A DNA stretch of 53,399 nucleotides from CAYWFP01 sp964457365 (GCA_964457365.1 CAYWFP010000015.1:1-53399), one strand, 5' to 3'; numbered from the stretch's first letter, positions 37,904 to 45,841 are shown. Numbers and translations are program-made. Notes: generated from the sequence alone by a model not told the origin.

Positions 37904-39172
37904 ATGACGAGAAGATCGTGGCAGAAGCTCGTCTTTTTCGTGGCGTTTGCAGGATGTTGTGCCGTTTTATCGCACGCGGGGGAAGAGTCGAGCAAGTGCC
38001 GTTTCAAGGAGATCAAGGAACCATGGCTGACGATCTCCAAATCCGATATCCCCGAGGCCAAGACCTACCGCGGCGGGATTGTTCTCTACGACAGTTCCGT
38101 GCTCCATAACGGCGCGGTCGCCGGAGCCAATAAGGGAGTCTTCAAGAAAGGCGCCGGCAAACACACCTTCCGCATCGGCGACCTCGACTGCGGCTTTACC
38201 GTGAAGGAAGTCTTCATCGGCGACAAAGACGACGATCTGGATGCCGAGGACGCCGGCTTCAAGACGGTCGAGTTCGAGATCGGCGATGACCAGGACTACG
38301 CCCTGGCCTTTCCGGTCCAGCGTCGCTACGGTGACGACGTCTACGTCTACTATCGCGCCGGCGGGTACAGCTACGGACGCATGGGCTCCGCCAAGGTGCT
38401 GCTCTACGACGACAACCTCGACGGCAAGTACGTCCTCGGAGAAGACACCTATTCCGCCGGCGGGAACTACCTCTACGCACCGCTGACGGAATATATCCCT
38501 TCACGCCGCGCGGTCTACAAGCTGATCGAGATGAAGCCCGACGGTTCGGAAATCCGCTACCTCGAGGTCCCCGAGGGCGCCCCGCACGAGATCCAGATCC
38601 AGATGGATCCGCCCAAAGGCATCGAGGCGGAGATGGCTTTTATCAACGCAACGGGCGACTGCGCTTTCATCGCCGAGGGCAAGCGGACCAAGCTGGCGGT
38701 CAAGCCCGGAACCTACAAGCCTCTGTACGGCATCCTCGTCAACAAGAAGGAAGAGAAGGTCGCGGCGTTGGTGGTGGTTCCCGAGGGCAACAGTACCTCG
38801 CTGAAAACCACCAAGAAGGATACCGCCGAAGCGGAGATGCTCGGGGATCTCTTTTTCAAATTCAAGGTCGAGAAAGATACCCGACGCGCCGGCCACATCG
38901 CCATCAGCCCCTTGTCGATCGAACTCTGGAGCAGAAGCGGCGAACGGCTGGTCGGCTGGGAATTCGTCGGCACGCCCAACGTCGCCTACGTTGACGGCAA
39001 AAATGACTACTCGATGGGCTCATTCGAGACCGGCTGAGGGGGCGAACTCTGCGGGTATTCCGGCGGAATACCCTCCAAGAAAGGACCGGTCGAAGGAAAG
39101 TGCCGGATCAAGGTTTCGGCCAAGATCAAGTATCTCGGTGACATCGACGGCGTCGAGGTTGTCGAGATGTAG
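37904..39172 (+). CDS. Candidate selenoprotein: exported protein with in-frame UGA (Sec378)
   Basis: The ATG at 37904 follows GGAGAAG and a signal peptide (KLVFFVAFAGCCAVLSHA). The mature protein is beta-rich and has no recognised family. A TGA occurs at 39035-39037 (codon 378), but the frame stays open for 44 more codons to TAG at 39170, with codon use like the rest of the gene. The extension reads GGELCGYSGGIPSKKGP, then VEGKCRIKVSAKIKYLGDID, then GVEVVEM: a loop and beta strands, not noise. A perfect hairpin with loop GGC lies right after the TGA as expected for a bacterial SECIS. Decoding UGA as Sec gives a Sec-x4-Cys motif in a 422-residue exported protein. The gene heads the selD-tRNA(Sec)-selA-selB run. 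If UGA is a true stop or an error for TGC, the product is 377 residues or has Cys. Confidence 0.72.
39053..39073 (+). promoter_or_regulatory. Candidate bacterial SECIS element
   Basis: Nine perfect pairs, GGGTATTCC (39053-39061) with GGAATACCC (39065-39073), close a three-base loop GGC. The first loop G is 25 bases after the UGA at 39035-39037. Bacterial SECIS elements need an upper stem of a few pairs, a small loop with a G in its first two positions, and a UGA-to-loop distance of roughly 16-37 bases; all are met. It lies within the reading frame, as bacterial SECIS must, and has no T tract, so it is not a terminator. Its proposed partner is the SelB encoded at 42465. Confidence 0.72.
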
Positions 39173-39194
39173 ACCTCGCCATACGGCGCGTGCG

Positions 39195-39220
39195 GACGGG
39201 AGGTCATACGGCCTCCCGTC
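39195..39220 (+). other. Stable hairpin between the selenoprotein gene and selD
   Basis: GACGGGAGG (39195-39203) pairs fully with CCTCCCGTC (39212-39220) around an 8-base loop. The sequence after it (TCTTCGTTTC) is only loosely T-rich, so it may be a weak terminator that lowers selD expression, or an RNA-processing or stability hairpin. Confidence 0.5.
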
Positions 39221-39271
39221 TCTTCGTTTCGGCGAGACCGGAGCCTTTCGGCACGCGACAGGGAGACTACG

Positions 39272-40954
39272 TTGACACCCGAACAGATGCAGAAACGCAA
39301 GCGGATCATGGCGCGGTCGATCGCGCTTGGGCATTGCGTCTGCGATCCGCAGAAGCCGTGTCCATGCCCGTTGTTCAAGGAGATGAACGTCTGCGAGTGC
39401 GCCGGCGAGCGCCTGCCGCGCCACGAGGGGCCGGTGCGGCTGACCGAGCACGTCCGCAGCGCCGGCTGCGCGAGCAAAATCGGAAAGAAGGACCTGCTCT
39501 CGGTGCTCGCGGGCCTGCCGGAGATCGACGATCCGCGCGTGCTGGTCGGCCGCAGCGCCGGCGACGACGCGGCGGTCCTCGACCGCGGTGACGGGGCGGT
39601 CGGCATTCTGACCGTCGACGTCTTCGCCCCGTCGGTGGACGATCCGTACACCTTCGGACAGATCGCCGCGGCCAACAGCGTCAGCGACGTCTACGCCATG
39701 GGCGCGACGCCGGAAGCGGCACTCTCGGTGGTCGGCTACCCGATCCGGCTCTTGCCGGAGGAGCCGCTGAAGGCGATGCTTCGCGGTGGCATCGACAAAC
39801 TCGCCGAGGCCGGCATCAGCGTCGTCGGCGGCCACAGCATCAACGACGCGGAGATCAAGTTCGGCTTCGCCGTCGTCGGTCGCGCGCGCAAAGAGGACGT
39901 CGTCACCAACCGCGGCGCACGCCCCGGCGACGCCGTCGTTTTGACCAAACCACTGGGCGTGGGGCTGGTAGCCTTCGCCGCGCAGATCGGCCGCGCCGGC
40001 GCCGAAGCGGTGGAACGCATCGCCGCGTCGATGAGCGCGCTGAACAAGACCGCGGGGCTGGCGCTGAACGAATACGACGCGCACGCGGCCACCGACGTCA
40101 CCGGCTTCTCGCTGCTGGGGCACATGGCCGAAGTGGTACGCAACAGCAATGTCGAGGTGACGGTCGACTTCGACGCGCTGCCGCTGTTTCCCGAGGTACA
40201 GGACCTGGCGTGCCAGGAGGTGTTGCCCGGGGCGGTGGAGCGCAACCGCGAGGCGGTAGCGACTGAACTGCTGGACTTCACCGGCCTGACCGAGGCCCAG
40301 CGGAGCGTCTGCTTCTGCCCGGAAACCAGCGGGGGGCTGCTGGTCTTCCTGCCGCCCGAACAGGCCGAACGTTACCTGGCGATGCTCCATGCCGACGGCG
40401 TCGACGCCGCACGCATCATCGGCCGCGTCACCGGCGAGCGGGAGGACGGCCTGATTCGACTGACGACGAAAGGCGCCGCCGACTGGTCAACCCGCAGGCC
40501 GACACCGGTTGCCATGACCGTGGCTTCTCCTTCTGCTTCGTCCTCTTCCTGTTGCTGCGGCGAGCCGCCGAAGACGGATGAGAGCTGCTGCGCCACGCCG
40601 CCGGCAGAAACCGCCTGCTGCGCCAATCCGCCCGAAGCGGAAGAATCGACGCCGGCACCGGCCGCGCAGCGGGAGAGCTTCCTCGTGCCGCTGCCGGACG
40701 ATTCGGCGGCGGCATTCGAACAATACATGGGCGCGGTCAACCGGCCGGGCGCATTGGACGCGAAGCAGAAGAAGCTGATCGCGCTGGCCTTGTCGGTGGC
40801 GACCAAGTGCGAGCCCTGCGTCAAGGTCCACACCAAGGGCTTGCGCGAAGCCGGCGCGAGCGAGGCGGAGATCGCCGAGGCCGCGGCGCTCGGGGTCTCG
40901 TTCGGCGGCGCCTCGGTGGCGATGTTCTACAACACGTTGGCCAAGGAAGGATAA
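39272..40954 (+). CDS. selD: Selenide, water dikinase SelD fused to an AhpD-like CxxC domain
   Basis: SelD makes selenophosphate from selenide and ATP. In this 560-residue chain four parts follow one another. Residues 1-50 are a cysteine-rich extension (HCVCDPQKPCPCPLFK then VCECAGE; Cys 22, 24, 30, 32, 41, 43). Residues ~55-400 are SelD, with catalytic Cys66 and Lys69 in SAGCASK, the GDDAAVL ATP site, and GGHSINDAEIKFG. Residues ~427-460 are three CCxxPP repeats (Cys 427-429, 439-440, 449-450). Residues ~465-560 are an alkylhydroperoxidase D/carboxymuconolactone-decarboxylase-like domain with CEPC at 513-516 and His519. TTG at 39272 is preferred because of GGGAG at 39261-39265. The stop is one base before tRNA-Sec. 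Confidence 0.93.
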   Translation: MTPEQMQKRKRIMARSIALGHCVCDPQKPCPCPLFKEMNVCECAGERLPRHEGPVRLTEHVRSAGCASKIGKKDLLSVLAGLPEIDDPRVLVGRSAGDDAAVLDRGDGAVGILTVDVFAPSVDDPYTFGQIAAANSVSDVYAMGATPEAALSVVGYPIRLLPEEPLKAMLRGGIDKLAEAGISVVGGHSINDAEIKFGFAVVGRARKEDVVTNRGARPGDAVVLTKPLGVGLVAFAAQIGRAGAEAVERIAASMSALNKTAGLALNEYDAHAATDVTGFSLLGHMAEVVRNSNVEVTVDFDALPLFPEVQDLACQEVLPGAVERNREAVATELLDFTGLTEAQRSVCFCPETSGGLLVFLPPEQAERYLAMLHADGVDAARIIGRVTGEREDGLIRLTTKGAADWSTRRPTPVAMTVASPSASSSSCCCGEPPKTDESCCATPPAETACCANPPEAEESTPAPAAQRESFLVPLPDDSAAAFEQYMGAVNRPGALDAKQKKLIALALSVATKCEPCVKVHTKGLREAGASEAEIAEAAALGVSFGGASVAMFYNTLAKEG

Positions 40955-40955
40955 C

Positions 40956-41050
40956 GGAGGCGGACCGTGCCTGGTGGCGCGCGCGGTCTTCAAAACCGTT
41001 GCGGGGCGGACAACGTCCCGGGTGGGTTCGATTCCCATGCGCCTCCGCCA
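40956..41050 (+). tRNA. selC: tRNA-Sec (anticodon TCA)
   Basis: The 95-base gene folds as a selenocysteine tRNA. The acceptor is GGAGGCGG with GCGCCTCC, giving seven Watson-Crick pairs and a G-G at position 8. The D arm is a long 6-base stem (40966-40971 with 40976-40981) and a 4-base loop, a Sec hallmark. The anticodon loop CTTCAAA holds TCA (40990-40992). An extra arm of six pairs (GGGGCG with CGTCCC) and a T arm with TTCGATT follow. Discriminator G and an encoded CCA end at 41050. It lies one base after the selD stop and 20 bases before selA on the same strand. Confidence 0.95.
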
Positions 41051-41070
41051 TTTGCTACGACGGACCGAAG

Positions 41071-42468
41071 ATGGACGAAGCGACACGCCGGGCCTTGCGC
41101 ATGCTGCCGGCGCTGGGCGAACTGCTGAGAGTACCGGCCGCGCGCGCGCTGCAGAAACGCTACGGCGCGGGCATGGTCAAGCTGGCCCTCCGCGCAGTGA
41201 TCGACGAGGCGCGCCGCCGCCGCCGCGATGGGCGCGAGGCATGCACCGATGCCGCGGCGCTGCTGGACCTGGCCGCGAGGCAACTGCGGCGGCGGCTTGA
41301 TCCGGCCGCGCGACGGGTTATCAACGCCACGGGAATCCTCCTCCACACCGGGCTCGGACGCGCACCGCTCTGCGACGAAGCTCTGGCGGCGATGCGGGCG
41401 GCGGGGCGGTACACCGTCCTGCAAACGAGTCTCGAGACGGGCAAGCGGAATCTCCGCGAGGAAGCGGTCGAGCAGATGCTGCGCGCGCTGACCGGCTGCG
41501 AGGCCGCGACCGTGGTCAACAACAACGCCGCGGCGACGATGTTGATCCTGAACGCGCTCGCCGAGGGCAAGGGCGTGATCATCAGCCGCGGGCAGTTGAT
41601 CGAGATCGGCGGCGCCTTCCGCATGCCCGACGTGATGGACCGCAGCGGCGCGGTAATGCGCGAGGTCGGCACGACCAACCGCACCCACCTCCGGGACTAC
41701 GAGGCCGCCATCGACGAGACCGTCGGCGCGCTGATCCACGTGCACACGAGCAACTACCGCGTCCGCGGCTTCAGCGGCACGCCCTCGATCCGTGAGCTGG
41801 CGCTCCTGGCGAAACGCTACGGCCTGCCGATGATCGACGACCTGGGCAGCGGCGCGCTGGCGCCGCTCTCGGAATGGGGTCTTCCCGACGAGCCGCTGGT
41901 CGGCGACAGCCTCGCGGCCGGCGCGGACGTGGTCTGCTTCAGCGGCGACAAGCTGATCGGCGGGCCGCAATCGGGCATCGTCTGCGGCAACGTCGAGACG
42001 ATCGCGCGCATCCGCAAGAACCCGTTCGCCCGCATGTTCCGCGTCGACAAGCTGACGCTGGCCGGACTCGAGGCGACGCTGCCGCACTTCGTCAACGACA
42101 CCTTCCGCGAAGCCATCCCCTTCTACCGCATGCTGAGCAGATCGCGCGAAGACTTGCGCGCGGAGGCCGAGGCGGTCGCCGACGCGTTGCGCGGCCTGGA
42201 AGGCATCGACGTCGCCGTGGAGGACGACCTGAGCTACATCGGCAGCGGCTCGCTGCCGGACGAAGGCGTGCCGACGAGCGCGGTAACGCTCAACCCGCGC
42301 GAAGGCCGAACGCTCGAGGGACTTGCGCGAAAGCTGCGCCTGCAGGTGCCGAGCGTCTTCGGCCGGCTGCGCGACGAGGCGCTCTGCTGCGATATGCGCA
42401 CGCTGCTGGAGGGCGACCGCGAGGCGCTGGTCGACGCGATCCGGCGCGCGGCCGGGAGCGGGGCATGA
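41071..42468 (+). CDS. selA: L-seryl-tRNA(Sec) selenium transferase SelA
   Basis: SelA is the PLP enzyme that turns Ser-tRNA(Sec) into Sec-tRNA(Sec) using selenophosphate. The 465-residue protein has the N-terminal tRNA-binding domain (RRALRMLPALGELLRVPA), the entrance INATGILLHTGLGRAPL, NNNAAATMLILNALAEG, the RGQLIEIGGAFRMPDVM block and the PLP-binding Lys294 in CFSGDKLIGGPQSG (Lys295 in E. coli). Length equals E. coli SelA. Its stop overlaps the selB start (ATGA). Upstream is tRNA-Sec, the substrate it acts on. Confidence 0.97.
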   Translation: MDEATRRALRMLPALGELLRVPAARALQKRYGAGMVKLALRAVIDEARRRRRDGREACTDAAALLDLAARQLRRRLDPAARRVINATGILLHTGLGRAPLCDEALAAMRAAGRYTVLQTSLETGKRNLREEAVEQMLRALTGCEAATVVNNNAAATMLILNALAEGKGVIISRGQLIEIGGAFRMPDVMDRSGAVMREVGTTNRTHLRDYEAAIDETVGALIHVHTSNYRVRGFSGTPSIRELALLAKRYGLPMIDDLGSGALAPLSEWGLPDEPLVGDSLAAGADVVCFSGDKLIGGPQSGIVCGNVETIARIRKNPFARMFRVDKLTLAGLEATLPHFVNDTFREAIPFYRMLSRSREDLRAEAEAVADALRGLEGIDVAVEDDLSYIGSGSLPDEGVPTSAVTLNPREGRTLEGLARKLRLQVPSVFGRLRDEALCCDMRTLLEGDREALVDAIRRAAGSGA

Positions 42469-44420
42469 ACGCCCGCGAGGTCGCGCCCGCGATCGTGCCA
42501 GTCATGATCGGCACCGCCGGCCATGTCGACCACGGCAAAACCTCGCTGGTGAAGCTGCTCACCGGCTGCGACACCGACCGCCTGCGCGAGGAGAAGGCGC
42601 GCGGACTGACCATCGACCTGGGCTTCGCGCCGTGTCGTTTCGCGGGCAACCGCCTCGCGGGGATCGTCGACGTCCCCGGCCACGAGGATTTCGTCCGCAA
42701 CATGGTCGCCGGCGCGGCCTCCATCGACATCCTCATGCTCGTCGTCGCCGCCGACGACGGGATGATGCCGCAGACCATCGAGCACCTGCGCATCGTCTCC
42801 CTCCTGCGCACGCCGAAGGTGATGGCCGCCGTCACCAAGGTCGACCTTGTCGACCAAGAGATGGTCGAATTGGTATGCGAAGAGGTGGCGGACTTCCTGG
42901 CGCGTGCCGGCTTTCCCGGCGCCCCGATCGTCCCGGTCAGCAACACCACCTTCGCCGGCATCAACGAGGTCCGCCAGACCCTGCAAGAAATGGTCGGTGC
43001 GGTCGAAACGCAGCCCGATCCGCGAAGCTTTCGCATGCATGTCGAACGCGTCTTCACGGTCAAGGGTTACGGCACCGTGGTCACCGGCGTCCCCGTCTCC
43101 GGTCGTTGCCGCGCGGGCGACGGGCTGACGCTTCTGCCCGGCGGCGAGGATTATCCGGTACGCGCCATTCAAAGTTATAAACTCGATACCGAAGAGGCGC
43201 TCGCCGGCGCTTGCGCGGCGATCAACCTGCGCGATCTGAACGCCGAGGCGGCGAAACGCGGCATGACGCTGTCGGCGCCGGGCGTCTACGAGGCAGCGAC
43301 CGAAGCGGTGGTCCATGTTCGCAATGTCGCCGACGGTGTCAAGCTCAAGCGCCTGCAGCCGGCCTTCTTCCACAGCGGCACGTTCTCCTGCCAGGCACGG
43401 ATGAAGCTGATCGACGCCGACGAGTTGCCGCCCCTGGGCGAAGCGTTCGCCCATCTCAAGCTCGAGCATCCGCACTGCCTGGCCGCCGGGGACCGCTATG
43501 TCCTGCGCACGCTTTCACCGGTGGATACCGTCGCCGGCGGGGTGGTGCTGGCGGTTGGCGTCAAACGAATCCGTCATTCCGAACCGGGATTGCGCCAGCG
43601 GCTGCAGGACGCCCTTTCGGCCTGTCAGGGCGGCAATTACTTCGCCGCGACGGCGCTGGCCGGCTCGTCGATAATTCTGGGCCGGGAAGAAGCCTTGAAG
43701 CTGACGCACTCCGTCGGGGACGAGGCATCGCGACATCTCGCCGTGGCCGAAGCGTCGGGGCTCCTGCTGCCTCTCGGCGGCACCGGCTGGGTGGTCGCCG
43801 CGCGCACGGAGCAACTCCGTGGCGGCATGCTGAAGGACCTAGCGCGTTACCACGCGGCGCATCCGTATGCCTGGGGTATGGAACCGAAGTTGGTCTGCCG
43901 GCGTTTCGGCCTCGGCACCGAGGCGTTCAAGCCGTTGAGCAGAATCCTATGCGACGACGGCGGCATCGTGGTTCGTCACGGCCGACTGGCTTTGAAAGAC
44001 TACGCTCCGGCGTTGAGCCAGAAACAGATGGACTGGCGCGAAGCGATCCTGGAGCGGGTCGAGTCCGGCGGCATCCAGGCGCCGGCACGGGGCAATCTGA
44101 TGAAGGATCTCGGGATTCCCGCAGCCGAGATGAAACGACTGACGCGGCTGCTGGCCGAGGAGGGGCGGCTCCGCCAGGTCGGGGTGAATCTTGTCGCGGC
44201 CGATGTGCTGGACGAATGCGAACGAATTGTGCGCGCTCTCTTCGAGAAGATCGATGTGGTCGATTTGCCGCGGTTCCGCGAGGCCACCGGCGCCAGTCGC
44301 AACCTCGCCGTGGCACTGCTGGACCGGTTCGACGCCGAGGGGATGACCAAGCGTATTGACGAAGGGCGGATTCTCGTAGAGAATGGAAGCGACGAGGGGA
44401 ATCAGGAGCCGACACCGTGA
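42465..44420 (+). CDS. selB: Selenocysteine-specific elongation factor SelB
   Basis: SelB carries Sec-tRNA(Sec) to UGA codons marked by a SECIS hairpin. The 651-residue GTPase has G1 GHVDHGKT at 19-26, switch region RGLTIDLGFA, G3 DVPGHE, G4 TKVD, domains II-III of EF-Tu type (VKGYGTVVTGVPVSG), and a C-terminal set of winged helices (LVCRRFGLGTEAFKPLSRIL; GASRNLAVALLDRFDAEGMTKR) that bind SECIS RNA. The start overlaps selA, and the stop overlaps the next gene's GTG start (GTGA). Confidence 0.97.
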   Translation: MNAREVAPAIVPVMIGTAGHVDHGKTSLVKLLTGCDTDRLREEKARGLTIDLGFAPCRFAGNRLAGIVDVPGHEDFVRNMVAGAASIDILMLVVAADDGMMPQTIEHLRIVSLLRTPKVMAAVTKVDLVDQEMVELVCEEVADFLARAGFPGAPIVPVSNTTFAGINEVRQTLQEMVGAVETQPDPRSFRMHVERVFTVKGYGTVVTGVPVSGRCRAGDGLTLLPGGEDYPVRAIQSYKLDTEEALAGACAAINLRDLNAEAAKRGMTLSAPGVYEAATEAVVHVRNVADGVKLKRLQPAFFHSGTFSCQARMKLIDADELPPLGEAFAHLKLEHPHCLAAGDRYVLRTLSPVDTVAGGVVLAVGVKRIRHSEPGLRQRLQDALSACQGGNYFAATALAGSSIILGREEALKLTHSVGDEASRHLAVAEASGLLLPLGGTGWVVAARTEQLRGGMLKDLARYHAAHPYAWGMEPKLVCRRFGLGTEAFKPLSRILCDDGGIVVRHGRLALKDYAPALSQKQMDWREAILERVESGGIQAPARGNLMKDLGIPAAEMKRLTRLLAEEGRLRQVGVNLVAADVLDECERIVRALFEKIDVVDLPRFREATGASRNLAVALLDRFDAEGMTKRIDEGRILVENGSDEGNQEPTP

Positions 44421-44659
44421 ACCTCAAGATCGCGCCGCGCCTGCTGCTGGTAGCTGCCTGCATGGGCGTACTCGCCTACGGGATATTCTTCGAGCACCAC
44501 GTCGTGGCGTCGCTGACCACCGGCGAGTCGGAATCGATCGCCGGCCCGGCCTTCGTCGAGGGATCCAGCTACGACGGATACGTCCGCCGCGACGGCAGAC
44601 TCTACGACGCCTACAGCCTCCAGCCCGAGGCGGTCAGCGTCAAAGACTGCAAGACCTGA
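44417..44659 (+). CDS. Membrane-anchored 80-residue protein in the sel operon
   Basis: A GTG at 44417 overlaps the selB stop by four bases, so it is translationally coupled. Residues 5-30 are a hydrophobic anchor (LLLVAACMGVLAYGIFF). The outer part ends AVSVKDCKT and then TGA, AAA, TAA. If the TGA were read as Sec, the protein would end C-K-T-Sec-K, a CxxU redox motif. A hairpin with loop GGC follows at 44674-44692, 23 bases from TGA to loop. With normal stop reading it is an 80-residue protein with a single outer cysteine. No family recognised. The next gene is a membrane polyferredoxin, a likely partner. Confidence 0.7.
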   Translation: MNLKIAPRLLLVAACMGVLAYGIFFEHHVVASLTTGESESIAGPAFVEGSSYDGYVRRDGRLYDAYSLQPEAVSVKDCKT

Positions 44660-44673
44660 AAATAACCCGACCC

Positions 44674-44692
44674 GGCCGCGCGGCGCGCGGCC
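44674..44692 (+). other. Perfect hairpin after the 80-residue gene
   Basis: GGCCGCGC (44674-44681) and GCGCGGCC (44685-44692) enclose GGC. The loop and its distance to the preceding TGA (23 bases) resemble the SECIS candidate at 39053. The TAA two codons after the TGA means it lies outside any reading frame. There is no T tract. It may be a processing or attenuation hairpin. Confidence 0.45.
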
Positions 44693-44725
44693 TCTGCAGC
44701 CCGTATTCGCCGACCTGGAGCGAGC

Positions 44726-45841
44726 ATGCGTTTACCGCCGTTTTTCCGCAGCGTGCGGAATTATACCATGATCGTCGCCGCGGTGCTGCTGAACCTGAAG
44801 CTCTTCGGCCTGAGCCTGCGCAGCGTCTGCGCGCCCGGCTTCAACTGTCACGGCTGCGCCTGGGCCACCTGCGCCTGTCCCATCGGCACCGCCTCCTTCG
44901 GGTTGGGGCTGCGCACGCTGCCGGCTTTCGCCATCGGCTCGATGCTCGCGGTGGGGGTGGTGCTGGGTCGGCTCGTCTGCGGCTACGCCTGCCCGTTCGG
45001 CCTGCTGCAGGACGGGCTCTACCGCATCCCCGCGCGCAAGATCGACCTGCCGAAGTTCCTGCGCTGGGGGAAATATCTGGCGCTGGCGCTATTGGTGGTC
45101 GGCCTGCCGCTGCGGAGCGGCTTCACCCTCGCCAACGCCCCGCTCAAGGTCGGCACGCCCACGGTCAACGCCGGCGGCGGCGGGATGATCACCGTCGACG
45201 TGGAGTTGACCAATCTCGGGGACAAGCCGCTGGAGGGCGTCACGCTCGAAGGGATCTTCCTGGATCAGGAAAACGACGAGGAGATCGAGCGCATCGAGCA
45301 GGTCTTCCCGGGCCTGACCATCCCGCCCGGCGAGACCGTCAAGGCGCCGACCTTCGAGGTCGCCAACCTGCTCGACCAGGGCGAATTCCTCCTCACCTCG
45401 CCGCAGAGCGCGATCGAGCAGGAATACGGCTACTACTACTGCAAGTACTGCCCCAACGGCACGCTGACGGCAATGGTCCCGGCGCTCCTGAGCGGGTCCT
45501 CCCCCGAGGACAAGGCGACCGTCTATATCATCGGCGGCGAGCGCCTGCTGCGTATCGGCATCCTGGTGGCCTTCCTGGTGCTGATGGCGCTGGTCTCGCG
45601 CCCGTTCTGCCGCATCTTCTGCCCCCTCGGCGCGGTCTACGGCCTCTTCAACCGCGCGGCGCTGCTGCGCATCGTCGTCGACAAGGACAAGTGCGTGCGC
45701 TGCGGCCGGTGCGACCAGTTCTGCCCGGTCGGGCTCGACGTGGAGAAGGAGGCCGGCGGCCCGGAATGCATCTACTGCGGCGAATGCATCCGCGTCTGCC
45801 ACAAGGACGCCATCCGCCGCACCTGGCGGCTGTGCGACTGA
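44726..45841 (+). CDS. NapH-type membrane polyferredoxin with inserted beta domain
   Basis: The 371-residue protein carries several membrane spans and cysteine sets typical of NapH/CcoG-like 4Fe-4S proteins: VCAPGFNCHGCAWATCACPIG, RLVCGYACPFGLLQ, YYCKYCPNGTLT, RPFCRIFCPLGAVYGLF, and near the end two ferredoxin motifs (KCVRCGRCDQFCPVG; CIYCGECIRVCHKD; the last CP is CH). Residues ~135-230 form an outer beta-sandwich insert (MITVDVELTNLGDKPLEGV) like a CARDB domain. Such proteins pass electrons from the quinone pool or cytoplasm across the membrane. Its place at the end of the sel operon suggests a redox partner for the exported selenoprotein; this is inference. Confidence 0.85.
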   Translation: MRLPPFFRSVRNYTMIVAAVLLNLKLFGLSLRSVCAPGFNCHGCAWATCACPIGTASFGLGLRTLPAFAIGSMLAVGVVLGRLVCGYACPFGLLQDGLYRIPARKIDLPKFLRWGKYLALALLVVGLPLRSGFTLANAPLKVGTPTVNAGGGGMITVDVELTNLGDKPLEGVTLEGIFLDQENDEEIERIEQVFPGLTIPPGETVKAPTFEVANLLDQGEFLLTSPQSAIEQEYGYYYCKYCPNGTLTAMVPALLSGSSPEDKATVYIIGGERLLRIGILVAFLVLMALVSRPFCRIFCPLGAVYGLFNRAALLRIVVDKDKCVRCGRCDQFCPVGLDVEKEAGGPECIYCGECIRVCHKDAIRRTWRLCD

